From: Pegoplata infirma | Lineage: Eukaryota; Arthropoda; Insecta; Diptera; Anthomyiidae | Assembly (NCBI GenBank): GCA_963921195.1 | Contig: OY992539.1 | Span: 39,874,518-39,938,517, forward strand | Length of the DNA: 64,000 nt | Direction: 5' to 3' | Part shown: positions 20,301 through 31,243 of the stretch, piece by piece | Layout of the letters: each line of letters begins with the position of its first letter | Numbering within the stretch: position 1 is the stretch's first letter | Notes under the pieces: generated by a model | Told to the model about the DNA's origin: nothing | What the model saw: only the letters and a program-made list of their open reading frames with translations | Databases searched by the model: none | Made by a program: the position numbers and the translations under genes

Positions 20301-21163
20301 TACATTAAAACTTTTCATAAATAAATCCATTTGTTGCTGGTCCATCCAAAAAAAAGTTTAATAAAATGTTCTTTCATAAGTCCCTTTCCATTAATAATAT
20401 CTGATAATTTCATGAGTTAAGTTATATAAATTTCCATACATTTTGATTACGGCGTCTATCTACATACCCATACATATATTATACCCTAAATAACCTAAAA
20501 CGTCAGCTGTCATATGCAAAATGTATTTGTTGATATATTTATTTGTGTGTGTAATGTTTGTAACATCAGCAATCAATACTTGTAATAATATGACGTGGTA
20601 CGTACGACAACAAAGTGCCGCCATTATGAAAGCTTAAATTCCTATATGACATATTTATGATGATGACGAAAATGACGACGAGGACCATTGGAAAATTATC
20701 ATGATGACGATAATGATGATTTAGTTGTTTTGATGATGTACCGATGGTTTGATGTAGTAGAAGTAGTAGCAGTAGTAAATGGCATAAGCTTAATATCAAC
20801 AACTATATTACGGCAACAGCTTCAATAGCAATAACAACAACAGCATCAGCAATACCGTCAGTGCATTAATGTAGCCGTCAGCTGTTGACATTTTAGTGGT
20901 TTTGGTTTCATTCCTATTATGATTTCATTTAGAGTTTCTTTTCGCTTTGGCTTTTTTTTTGTGAAATTGTATGTAAGTACCCGCATTAAAATACTGATTT
21001 TGTTTTTGTTAGAGAACAAAACACACATTATTTGCCAGCCTTTCTTTCTTTTTTGTTATGTATTCCATTTATGTCCCTCATACTTATTTTGTAACCAACA
21101 TTTCCAATCTAATTGAACTTTTGTACTTATTTTAGACACATATACTTATGTGTGTATGAAGAT
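20301..21163. other. Unique-looking host DNA with triplet runs
   Basis: Higher complexity than its surroundings: GATGATGACGAAAATGACGA, ACAACAACAGCATCAGCAAT, CCGTCAGCTGTTGACATTTT. Runs of GAT/GAC/AGC/AAC triplets are common in insect introns and regulatory DNA. I find no exon, splice-defined frame or RNA gene. Confidence 0.4.
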
Positions 21164-22850
21164 TAGGGTGGAAAATATTCCCCAAAATGTTTTTCTAAAA
21201 TATTTTAAAAATCTAAAAAAAACTGAATCCCACAGGTGCACAGAGGGCCAGCATGATCCAATTCCGGCCAAAAGTCTTTATCGTTGTTGGATCCGTCTGA
21301 AAATGTGCTTCTAGAGGAATTCGAGGTCGCTGATTTCAAAATTTAGCTAAAAACCAAAAAAATCAAAATGGCGGATCCAATATGGCGGACAATTTTTTTT
21401 TAAATTGTCCGATTGAACTCAAATTTTGTTTTATGCGGGTCTTGGAGTTACTGAATTAGAATTTTTACTCCGAATTTTGAAAATCAAAATGGCGGACTAA
21501 ATATGCTACTTATAGTTTAAAGAATGATCCAACTCCAGCCAAAAGTCTTTATCGTTGTTGGATCCGGCTGAAAATGTGCTTCTAGAGTATTTCGGGGTTG
21601 CTGATTTCAAAATTTAACTAAAAACTAAAAAAATCAAAATGGCGCATCCAATATGGCGGACAAATTTTTGTAATAATTGTCCGATTTAACTCAAATTTTG
21701 TTTTAAGGGGGTCTTGGAGTTACTGAATCAGAATTACTGGCGTGAGTTTTGAAAAACAAAATGGCGGACTAAATATGCTTAGTAAAGTTTGTTATAAGTA
21801 ATTAAAAAACAGTTATATACCTTTTCTTTGTTGAAGGTAGCTGAAAGTGTGGCCTAGTAAATTTCCGGGTCTGTTATCTTAAAATCGAACTGATAAAATT
21901 CAATATGGCGGAAACAATATGGCGGCTAGATTTTTTAGCTTTGTCTGATCTAACTAAAAATCAGTTTTAAGAGTGTCTGAAGTTGAATCTACGCCCATAA
22001 TTTTTACATATATATTTTTTTTTAATTTTTGATATAAATATGGAAAGGGCGTAAATGACTTAGTTTTAGAAAAGCTTTTGGAAATGGTGACGACAAATTA
22101 TTCACTTTTTTTCTTTATTTTGAAAATTCAATAAAAAATTTTTGAATTTAATTGGAAATGGTGTAACTGATAATTTCCATAATTCTACAAAAAAAAATAG
22201 AAATGTATATAATTTTTTCTTCCTACACTTAAGGCACTCTCTGACGATAATAAAACTAATTAAGCCGTAAAACATTATTTTGGGTTAAATAATTTTTTTT
22301 AAAAACAAATCTCGGACTACTGCATATATAGCTGTAATTTCGCCATTTATCATTTCGAGCAAGTTTGGGCAACTTTTTTCGAAAGATATTGATCCATTCT
22401 ATATAAAAAAAAATATTGACCGATTGTATCGAACTGAGGATCGCTGAGGATTTTTTCGGCGCGAGGTAAATAGCTAAAAATTATAACTTTTTTCCCAAAA
22501 AACGCGAATTGCTGCCAGGTAAATGAGTTATATTTGTCCACGTTATTTTCGTTACAAAGGCTTATATATAAGGTTGAACCACGCAAACAAAAAGTTAAAC
22601 ATTAGCAATAGAAGTTTGGAAAAAAAATTAAAAAAGTATCTCAACTTTTAAAAATTTTTTACCAACTTTTTTAACTTTGAAGACCTGTCAAAGGAAAGTG
22701 TGTAATTCGATCATAAAGATAAGTTCAGAAAACCTGCTTCTATATATGCCCAACAAACTGGTAAACTTTTTTTTGAGAATTTACAAATAAGGACTTTTGG
22801 CCGGAAATCGATCTGCCTGGCCCTCTGTGAGGTGTAAGAACTACTTACTT
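21164..22850. repeat. Repeat with ~270-bp direct units and subterminal inverted ends
   Basis: ACAGAGGGCCAG near 21240 is mirrored by CTGGCCCTCTGTG near 22823, each followed inwards by CGGCCAAAAGTC / GACTTTTGGCCGG, so the block is bounded by inverted ends. Inside, units start GATCCAATTCCGGCC (21257) and GATCCAACTCCAGCC (21525), each with GTTGTTGGATCC, CTTCTAGAG, AAATGGCGGA and CAATATGGCGGACA, and a degraded third unit follows to about 21960. No coding sequence. Confidence 0.65.
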
Positions 22851-23129
22851 TTAAACCAGCATAAAATACATGAATTAAAGGTAAACAGAAAACTTTGTCC
22901 CAAATAAGTAAACTGGGGGCTTTTTTATTGTTAGTGCATATTTTATTATTATGATTTTGTTTTTCGTGGCGTATGATTGTTTTATTGTCTGATTTTTTTT
23001 TTGTGTTATTATTTTGTTGCATATTTTTAGGGTTGCATTATAATTCTTACACTTAGGCGTATGATTAATATTTATACAAAATATTACTTAATCGGGAATT
23101 ATCATACGCACCCGTGAACCAAACGTTTT
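22851..23129. other. AT-rich gap, nothing recognised
   Basis: No feature seen apart from A/T runs and a short palindromic phrase around 23040-23060. Confidence 0.4.
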
Positions 23130-23834
23130 ACCAAAGTTCATATTAAAAATATGTTTTGTAAATTTTTGGTTATTTGATAGATTTTCGTTCATAAATGATT
23201 AAAAACCATATATTTTTTTTAGATCAATACTTTAGTAGATATAGGCGTTTAAAATAAACGCTTTTTTTTTGGCAATATTGAGTTTTAGACAATTTTTTAC
23301 CATTATTTTACTCGGAAACCGCAAGTCGTACGAAAAAACTTGTAAGACCAATATTTTAGATAAAATTATGAAGATTGAAAATTTAGAAAACAAAAATAAA
23401 AAAAATTGTAAAAACAATATTTGAATGTCGTTTATTCCTGGCAAGGACACCATGGATATAAAAGAGCAAAATTTTGTATTAATGTTTAGTTTTAACTCTG
23501 TTAAAATTTCAGAGGTGTTTTTCGTTTTGTTAAGCAATTAATTTTCAAAATTTGTTAGATAGCCAAATATTTGATTTATTTCAAAATTTTTGCAAAACCT
23601 AAAGTGTTTAGGTTTATTATCAATTTTGAAAATTTATTGCTCGACAACACCAAAAAACACATCCTCGAAATTTTAACAGCGTTAAAAAGAGAACCTAAAC
23701 TTTAGTACAAAATTATGGTTTTGAAAATCCATGGTGTCCTTGCTAGGATAAAAGGACATTCCAATATTTTTTTCAAATATTTGTGTTGAAATTTTTTTGC
23801 GGTTTCCGTGTAAAAAAAACACAAAAAGTCTGCC
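23130..23834 (+). repeat. Interspersed repeat 'N', truncated copy
   Basis: Collinear with 2990-3780 (GATTAAAAACCATATA, CTCGGAAACCGCAAGTCGTA, GATAGCCAAATATTTGATT, ATGGTGTCCTTGC). It stops at the TA-target MITE at 23837; the N wording does not resume beyond the MITE, so the junction with the LINE remnant lies at or inside the MITE site. Confidence 0.65.
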
Positions 23835-23836
23835 TA

Positions 23837-24618
23837 CACTCAAAAAAAAAACCGTAATGTTAGCAAAAAAAGCTTGTAAACCTACAAGAAAATTAGCTGA
23901 TTTTGAACCCACAATTTTTTTGCTAAAGTTAGCAAAAATGTTTTGCCAATAATTAGTTAACTAAATTTTTTTTTTTTTGAACTTAGTTCATACACATCTG
24001 AAGACCCCATTGGGTTCGGACCCGATAGGTCCAGACCCCGATGGGCCTAGACCTAGTTGGGTTCCTTTAAAATTGTCATTGTTTTTGATCTAAAATTTGT
24101 GTCCGTTTCGCTCTATCTTGCTTAGTTTTTGAGATACGTGATTATAGGGGACCACTGGGGTCTTGAGAATTAAAAAAACTCGATACCGAGATATGAGCAT
24201 TTTAAAATTTTCGGGAATGCTAACTTTTTTGGATCCAAAGTTAGGGCCCATTAGGGTCCACACATGTAAAGAGGACCGGCGATACTATGGAGAGCCCGAG
24301 AACCAAAAATGGCCTCCATTTTGCTCTATCTGGCTTAGTTTCCGAGATAGCGCCATTTTAAGTTTTCTGAAAATAAAAAAAAATTTACCATTTATTTTGC
24401 TAATATTAGCAAAAAATCTTGTAAAAATGTTGTCAACTCAATTTCAAATTTAGCAAAAGAAATTAGTTCAAAGTTTGTTTAAAATTGCTAATGTGCTAAA
24501 TGAAGTTTACAAGAATTTTTTGCTAACATGCTAATCTCAACTAAAAATTTGCTAAAAGTTAGCTAACTAGCGTTAGCAAAAAAAAAATAGTAAATCTACT
24601 AACGTATTTTTTTGAGTG
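23837..24618. mobile_element. CACTCAAAA MITE with TA TSD, 782 bp
   Basis: CACTCAAAAAAAAAACCGTA at the left, and CACTCAAAAAAATACGTTAG as the reverse complement of the right end. TA at 23835-23836 and 24619-24620. The body has many GTTAGCAAAAA / TTTTTGCTAAC words in both directions. A central non-palindromic part (about 23980-24370) holds a decayed repeat (GACCCCATTGGGTTCGGACC; two 'gagatacgtgatt / gagatagcgccat' blocks). Sisters by end and TSD: 38882-39210 and 52426-53008. Confidence 0.8.
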
Positions 24619-24620
24619 TA

Positions 24621-26675
24621 GCAAGAGGTGTCCAAAGGCATAGAAAACATCGGACAAAGTTCCGATAGCCTATTGAACAGACGTCACAATAGGTCTAATT
24701 ACAGCTATGTACATCCAATGTACATTAGCAGGTCTTAGACCCCATGTCTTTCCAATAGCTTGCCGGCACTGCCAAAAATCCGAAGTGCCCGTGAAACTTT
24801 TTGTTCAACATGTTTTGTCCACATTAGTTTACTATCTAGGGTAACCCCTAAATACTTAACTTCTGTGGACAGTTGAAGAGTTATGCCCTTCAACGTAGGA
24901 AGCTTCCGTGGTATCACAATGGACCTCAGAGTCTACGTGTGTTGACGTAAAACGTCAGCAGCCACTTACAACCTAACCTAACCTAACGTAGGAAGCTGAA
25001 GACACTTATGTTTGGTTCTTCGCGTGAACAACACGAGTGTTGTCTTATTTGGATTGACAGACAATCCATGTCGATTGCATTTTCCAAGACAAGACCCCAA
25101 GGGGTCTGCATTTTCTTGCATACCAAGTTAAGTGACTTTCCGGATACTAATGCGCACACATCGTCAGCGTATGCCTGTATGTGTACACCTAGAGCTTGTA
25201 TTTCAACCTAGAGTGATTTTACCACAAAACACCACAGCAAAGGAGAGAGAAACCCCCCTTGGGGGCAGCCTCTACTAACCTCACCCGTTACTTTTGTGCC
25301 CCACTCATCTTCAGCCGTCAACAATCTCCGAGAGAGCATAAAATGAATCCACTTGACTAGAACTGGATCCACGCCATGTAATTCAGCCGAAGCTTTCATA
25401 GAATCGAAAGTAGCATTATCAAAAGCGCCCTCAATATCAACAAAAACACCCAAAGTATAGTCTTGTTTGTCAATGCCCCTTTCAATCTTGACCACAAGAT
25501 CGTGAAGTGCTGACTCACAAGATCTACCACTCTGATACGCGTGGTGCTGACTTTTTAGGGGGCATTCGATTAATGCTACTGACCTAATAAATTTCTCAAC
25601 TATTCGCTCAAGACTTTTCAGTAGAAAGGATGATAAACTGATTGGTCTAAATCTTTTTGTCAAGGTGTAGTCCTCCTTCCCAGGTTTGGGAATAAAAACA
25701 ATCTTGACATCGCACCAAGATTATGGAACATACCCATAAGCCAGGCTGGCTCTGAAGATATTTTTAAGAACCTTCACTAGGGTATCTCCACCAGTCTTCA
25801 AGATCATAGGGTATGTACCATCTGGTCCAGGATAGTTATCAAAGGAAGATAAGGCGTACCTGATCGATTCCTCAGAAACTACCCTAGATGCTATATACCA
25901 GTTCCTACAAGTAGTACTACCAACAGGACTCTCAATAATATCTGTATTTATCATTGAAAGTGACAATCCTGGGAAGTGAGTAGATAACAGAATATCATTG
26001 ACCTCCTGTTGGTTGTTTGTGAACTATCTTTTTGAAAGATTTTACAAAGCCTTGCCGTATCCCTCGTACCATTTACCTCCTCGCAAAAAGTCCTATAAGA
26101 CTCAAGTTTGGCTCCCCGCACTTTTATCTTATATTCCTTTTGCATGAGGTGGTAATTGTTCCATTCAGCATCCTTTCGAGATTTTCAGGCTCTATTCAGA
26201 AGCTTTCTTGAACTTTCCTCAGCTTACCAAGTTCCACGTTCCACCATGGGACTGAGTAACCTGGTCTGCTTTTCCTTAATGGACAAACAGTTTCATAGCA
26301 GTCAGTTAAAGTTTTACCCAATTTCTCAGACTCCACTTCAACCGACCCTATACAAATAGGTATTGGGATGGGACGTAATCTTTGATGTAGTTGTTCCTCA
26401 AATCTTTTCCAATCCGCTTTTCGAGGGTTTCGGCCCTGTGGGATTGTTGGTTTGTCAATCCCAAGCCTAAACTCTATGTAGTGGTGGTCCGACAAGGATA
26501 CCACATCAAGAACACGCCAATCCCTTATCATTGTACTCGCCTTACTGTTAAATAAGGTAAGATCAATGACCTGTTGTCGTGCCAAAAGTGACAAAAGTTG
26601 AAGAATTCCCAACATTTTGAATCACCAAATTTGAAGACAAGATGAAGTCCAACAATTTGTTACCTCTAGAGTTGC
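24621..26675 (-). pseudogene. Dead non-LTR retrotransposon (R1/LOA/Jockey-like LINE)
   Basis: Read on the minus strand, this is a 5'-truncated LINE ORF2 broken into several frames. Endonuclease C-terminal part: about 26675-26196, with a RGNKLLDF-like start and a SDHHYIEF motif near 26490. Linker pieces: 26145-25721. Reverse transcriptase: 25663-25208, with FRPISLSSF, a palm motif with FVDIEGAFDN and GCPQGGFLSPLLW. The catalytic YADD box is at 25160-25171 in the next frame. Post-RT region with STEVKYLGVTLDSKL: 24917-24735, continuing as WGLRPANVHW to about 24650. Stops and frame changes separate all blocks, so it cannot make a working enzyme. The 81-bp insert at 24904-24984 interrupts it. The clade is my inference from motif style; an RT phylogeny would decide. 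The RNase H region and 3' end are missing. Confidence 0.9.
24904..24984 (-). mobile_element. 81-bp retro-insert with perfect 12-bp TSD
   Basis: AACGTAGGAAGC occurs at 24892-24903 and 24985-24996 and brackets this block. On the minus strand the block begins AGGTTAGGTTAGGTTG, continues GTAAGTGGCTGCTGACG and ends GATACCACGGAA. It has no LINE homology and interrupts the ORF2 remnant between its RT and post-RT parts. A long TSD is the mark of target-primed reverse transcription, so it is a very short SINE or LINE 3' end. The (TTAGG)-like tract resembles a telomere repeat but is only three units. Confidence 0.8.
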
Positions 26676-26734
26676 ACTTTATTTTTAACACGTTTACTTG
26701 TCAAATTAAAATACCTATTAAATAGAGTTGTTAG
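26676..26734. other. Spacer between LINE remnant and F2 fragment
   Basis: AT-rich, no feature. Confidence 0.4.
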
Positions 26735-27108
26735 TTGCATTTGACCCATATTTAAAGGGGACGTTTGTATGGGGGCTAGGTCAAAACATGGACCGATTTT
26801 TTCCAATTTCAACAGAGTCTGTCCTTGGGTCAAAAGATGCTTAAATTTCAAATTTCACACAAATCGGTTCAAAATTGCGACCTGTTTCGTGACAACGTTT
26901 ACAAGGACGGACAGATGGACACGCGGACGGACGGACGGAAAGACATCATATTCTGATCTGATCTGTGTCGATCTCTATATTCTCTGATTCTGTGTCGATC
27001 TCTATACTTGAAGATGGGTCTAGGACCAATATTTCGGGTAGTTACAAACATCAGCACAAACTCATTATACCCTGTACCACAGAGTGGTGTAGGGAATAAA
27101 AATGTTCA
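26735..27108 (+). repeat. Family F2 fragment, 5'-truncated
   Basis: Shares GTTTGTATGGGGGC, ACATGGACCGATTTTTTCCA, CAAAATTGCGACCTGT, a GGACGG run and the end CTCATTATACCCTGTACCAC with the full copy at 11697-12499. A short internal duplication of 'tctgtgtcgatctctatat' (26965 and 26990) is private to this copy. Confidence 0.75.
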
Positions 27109-27607
27109 CATAATTAAAAACAAACAAAATTGGTGACCCGTCAGTTATATTTCCCATGGATTTGTTCAAATATAAAAGAGATGATTTTATGATTGGGGGT
27201 CTCTGCTTCTCGATCTTAACAGTGTTTAAAAATTACGTTGACCCGTTATGAAACAATGTGGAACTTCGGGAAAATTCCGATAAATCCCGAACTAACAGGA
27301 ATATTGTCTAGAACAAAAAACAAATGTCGACTTAAATTTAATAAAGATTATTTCGTATTTATATGGATTTCCAAGGTCCATGTTTCCCATGAATACCCCC
27401 AAAATTTTTTCGTCATTTTTTTAACCCATTTTTGAACCCCTAAATCCCTGATATGTCCAATAATTATAGAAACCCCAACCCTTCTTTTATAAAAGAAATA
27501 ATTCTAAAAATTTCAATTCTTCAATAATACCCTAAAAAAATAACTTCCCCCTTAATGTATACCAACTTATTGATATAAAAAAGAGTGGGGAAAAAAGACG
27601 AAAATGA
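27109..27607. other. AT-rich stretch, nothing recognised
   Basis: No gene and no repeat ends. The frame at 27238-27435 has no recognisable domain. Confidence 0.4.
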
Positions 27608-28056
27608 AACCACACCATTTACAGATGTAATTCGAAAAAGATCAATTGTAATTCGAAGATTATACTTGTAATTCGAAGATTCCATTTTTAATTCGAAGAT
27701 TCCATTTGTAATTCGAAAATTCCATTTGTAATTCGAAGATTATACTTGTAATTCGAAGATTCTATTTGTAATTCGAAGATTCCATTTGTAATTCGAAGAT
27801 TCCAATTGTAATTCGAAAAATATGAACTGAATTTCCATTGATATTTTTCGAATTACAATTGGAATCTTCGAATTACAAATAGAATCTTCGAATTACAAAT
27901 AGAATCTTCGAATTACAAGTATAATCTTCGAATTACAAATGGAATTTTCGAATTACAAATGGAATCTTCGAATTACAAATGGAATCTTCGAATTACAAGT
28001 ATAATCTTCGAATTACAATTGATCTTTTTCGAATTACATCTGTAAATGGTGTAGTT
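27608..28056. repeat. Giant hairpin built of 20-bp tandem units
   Basis: Left arm 27608-27823, loop 27824-27840 (17 nt), right arm 27841-28056. Each arm holds ten copies of a GTAATTCGAAGATTCCATTT-type unit. In the left arm units start at 27627, 27648, 27668 and then every 20 bp to 27808. The core TTCGAA is itself a palindrome. Variant units (ATTATACTT, AAATTCCATTT, AAAAAGATCAATT) stand in the same order in both arms, with only about two internal mismatches. The tips read ACACCATTTACAG, but I could not confirm a TSD. No coding capacity. Confidence 0.95.
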
Positions 28057-28924
28057 GAAATTGGAATGGATGTATAGAGTAGCTGTGTAGTCATTTGTCC
28101 AATATATACTACTTTCATATATTTGTTGCGCAGTTGCGCAGCAATAAATCCCAACCAGGCATTGCCTTCAATTACTTAATTAGAAACGATGGCCCTTGAG
28201 GTAATTTATGAGCGACATTTGCTGCAAGAAAGCTTATTAGCGACAACAATACGTGCAACGAATGCCCGACACACGAATCATTGAGCGATAATGTTTATAA
28301 CGGTTAGTTGTTATAATACACATACTATAAATATACGAGTATTTGGTACATACCAGAGGAGAATGCGAACTGCCTGCCATCATATAAATTTTCCTTGTGG
28401 TGATGTTGATAAGTGTTTAAACTGTTAGGATACTGGCAGCAGCAATCTATACTTTATATTTGCTTCATTATATTGTTTCTTCTACATATTTTATATTTGG
28501 TGTTAAATTATTAGTAAAAAGGTGTGAGAGGTGAATTGGAGTATGGTGGCAGGAGGTTAATGGCCAAATGGCTATTATAGTCGTTATTTTTTTTTTGGCA
28601 AATTATGAAATCAACATTTAAGCTTTAAATTAAGTTTTTTTTTCTCTACATTTTTATTATCGAAGAAGGAGAGGGGCGGGGGGAGGGATAGCTAATTGAG
28701 TACAAATGGTAAGGTAGAAAAAATGTAATAAATACCACAGGTGTTGATTAGGTGGTAGGAGATGGTGGAGAGTAAGGCCAATGATTTGCTACTTAATATA
28801 AATTAAAATGTTAAAAATGATTTATAAGAATTTTACGAATATATTTACATATAAAATAATTACTTATTTCTTAAAGGTCAATAAATATTAAAAGCGGAAA
28901 ATATTTCTACAAAAAACTTTTTCT
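28057..28924. other. Unique-looking host DNA, possible regulatory sequence
   Basis: 28090-28480 is more complex and less T-rich than its surroundings, with homeodomain-type cores (CAATTACTTAATTAG at 28167), CGACATTTGCTGC and GCCCGACACACGAATCATTG. No terminal repeats and no paralog in this window. This is the kind of sequence where a conserved fly non-coding element might lie, but nothing in it proves function. 28480-28924 is AT-rich with a G-run (GAGGGGCGGGGGGAGGG at 28670). Confidence 0.35.
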
Positions 28925-29064
28925 ATACAGGAAAAAATTCAGAATCTGAGACTTATTTTATAGGAAGAATATTAAAAAAATCTGAGACATTTTTATATAG
29001 AAAACTTTTCTCAAACTCTAAGACTTTTTTATATCGAAACATTGTTTAAGAACTAAGATTGATC
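28925..29064 (+). repeat. CAGAATCTGAGAC satellite, decayed 5' piece
   Basis: Contains ATTCAGAATCTGAGACTTAT, AATCTGAGACATTTTTATAT and CTCTAAGACTTTTTTATAT, eroded units of the array at 31552-32110. The CACGG element at 29069 begins directly after it. Further pieces at 31180-31243 and 33160-33215 suggest one array split by insertions. Confidence 0.7.
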
Positions 29065-29068
29065 TATA

Positions 29069-30363
29069 CACGGTAAGCCTCAGCGATGTTTAGGTTGAAC
29101 TTTAGTGTCGACGAAAAGTGTAAGCGCAGTTCGATTTCTACAAGATAAAATGTCACAAAACTGTTAACAGCGACATCGTAGCTGCTCGCATTCGCGAGAT
29201 AACGCGAAATTAGTGTTTTTGTATTTTTTTAAATTTTGACATTGAAGTTTTTTAAATATTTTCAAAAACTGATTATACAGTTTTAATTGTACTTATTTAC
29301 AAGTCACAAAACAGTAAACATCAAAATCCTATCTTCTTTAGTTCGCGAGAAATCGCGAAATTAATTTTTTGCTGTTTTTGTTTTCGTTTTTTATCTTTAG
29401 ATATGTTCTTTAAAATTTAATAAAAACATGGTATGCAGTTTTACTTGTGCTTGATCAGAGGTTACACAGCTGTTGACATCGAAATTGTAGGTGTTAAATT
29501 TCGCGAGATATCGCGTAATTATATATATTTTTTTTTTATTATTTATTTATATTTTAAAACCCGTTCTTTAGAAATAATTAAAAAAAGTGGTATGCAGTTT
29601 GATTTGAGCATGTTGGAAGAAATTAAAACTATCCACAAAAAATTATAGCTGCTCAATTTCGCGAGAAATAGCGAAAAACAACTTTTTGAAAGTATTTCTT
29701 GTTTTGATTAATAAAAGAAGTTTCTTTTACATTATTGAAAAACACGAAATGCAGTTTGATTTGCTATTGATTAAATGTGATAAGGCTGTTACCGTTTAAA
29801 TTCTAGCTGCTCAATTCTTCGAGATATCGCTAAATAACTCGCTAAACTACTATTTATTCGTTACTTTGTGTAATTTTTGGTATGTAAAAACATTTACTTC
29901 AATTAACGACAAAAATGTGGTATGCAGTTTGAATTCGAGGTTATTAAAGTTGACAAAACTGCAAGCATAAAAATTATAGATGATCAATTTCCCGAGAAAT
30001 TGCAAAATTACTGTTCAAGCTTTTATATTAATTATTTTTTTTTTTCTTTAGTGTCTAAAATTAAGGAAAAAAATCCAAAAATGACAAATATATTGTACGC
30101 AGTTTAAATTTTACATGTTTGAAGGTGGTAAAACTGCTCAAATCAATATCTTGACTGCTAATTTACGCGAACAATAATTTTTTTTCCAATTTTTTATTTA
30201 TTTTTTTTAATTTTGCGATTTTTCGCGAAATTGAGAAGATATGATTTCGATGTTAAATGTTGTGTGACATGTAAATAAATACAATTAAATCTGCGTACTC
30301 AGTTTTTGAAGATATTTAAAAAACTTCATTGTCAAAATTTTAGAAAATACAAAAATACTAATT
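29069..30363. mobile_element. TIR element with internal ~155-bp array (copy 2, one end lost)
   Basis: Begins CACGGTAAGCCTCAGCGATG after TATA (29065-29068) and runs collinear with the reverse complement of 10344-11668: about seven units with TGGTATGCAGTTTGA, CGCGAGAAATCGCGAAATTA and GTCACAAAACTGTTAACAGC. It stops at about 30363, after a CTAATT that stands some 75 bp short of the expected second TIR, so the right end has been deleted or replaced. No coding sequence. Confidence 0.85.
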
Positions 30364-31180
30364 ACACCTTTTCAGAATTCGGGAACGGAATATTGGTCAT
30401 TAGTCATTATTCCTATAGGTTTTAAGTACTTTATGTAAAAATGTACTATATTGGTACTTTTTATAAAAAGCACTATTTTGTTACATTTAATAAAAAAACA
30501 AAATGTTTTTGTACTTTTTACAAAAGCGTTTAATTTAATCCGAGAAATAGAATATTCGTCATTAGTCATATTTCCTAAAGGATTTTGGTACTTTTTGTAA
30601 AAATGTACTATTTTGGTACTTTTTTAAAAAAGGTTCCAATTTGGTACTTTTTATAAAAAGTACTATTTTGTTACATTTTATAAACAAACAAAATGTTTTT
30701 GTACTTTTTACAAGATTTTTATTTAATACTTTTTTGGTACGGTTTTAAATGACTGTACTCATTTGGTACTGTTTCTCAAAATTTACCATTTCGGTACTTT
30801 TTATAAAAAAGTATTTTAATTACAAAGTACAATTTCGGTATATTTTAATAACAAAAAAAAAAATTGTTTAAAAAATTACTAAATTGATATTTTTATTTCA
30901 ATGGAATTGGAATATTCGTCATTTTTCTTAAAGAATTTTAGTACTTCACATAAAAATTAACTATTTTTGTACTTTTTTTTAACTACTACTATATAATTTC
31001 CATTTTGATGCATTAAAATAAAGAAAACAATATTTTAGTATCATTTCTGAATGAGTACAGTTTTGGCACTGCTTCTAAAAAAGTCCTTTTTTTGGTACTT
31101 TTTATAAAAAAGTACTAAATGATATTTTTTAATTCCAAAATATAATTTCAGTGCATTAAAAAAAAACGAAAAACAAAGAT
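30364..31180. repeat. GTACTTTTTATAAAAAGTAC palindromic repeat region
   Basis: The 20-bp perfect palindrome GTACTTTTTATAAAAAGTAC is at 30644-30663, and close variants recur at about 30455, 30605, 30795 and 31095, linked by ATTTTGGTACTTTTT and AATATTCGTCATTAGTCAT (30400, 30550, 30911). A multi-unit repeat of roughly 150-200 bp. It may be related to the AAGTACC family. No gene. Confidence 0.7.
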
Positions 31181-31243
31181 TTTTTTAAAGAAAAAATTCT
31201 AAGATTCGAGAAATTTTTTCTATATAAAAGTCTCAGATTCTGA

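Noticed and set aside
20566..20802. 78-codon minus-strand frame starting with a Leu-rich stretch (signal-peptide-like)
   Set aside because: The Leu/His run comes from GAT/AGT triplet repeats; no cleavage-site context and no downstream domain.
24968..24984. Telomeric TTAGG tract
   Set aside because: Only three units, internal to an 81-bp retro-insert; no telomere context.
25208..26615. Active retrotransposon
   Set aside because: Frames are broken between all domains, the 5' end and RNase H region are missing, and an insert splits the ORF.
27135..27150. TGGTGACCCG as an LTR primer-binding site
   Set aside because: No LTRs, polypurine tract or gag/pol wording nearby.
27608..28056. CRISPR-like array (regular 20-bp repeats)
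   Set aside because: There are no spacers: the whole unit repeats, it is inverted in the second half, and the window is eukaryotic.
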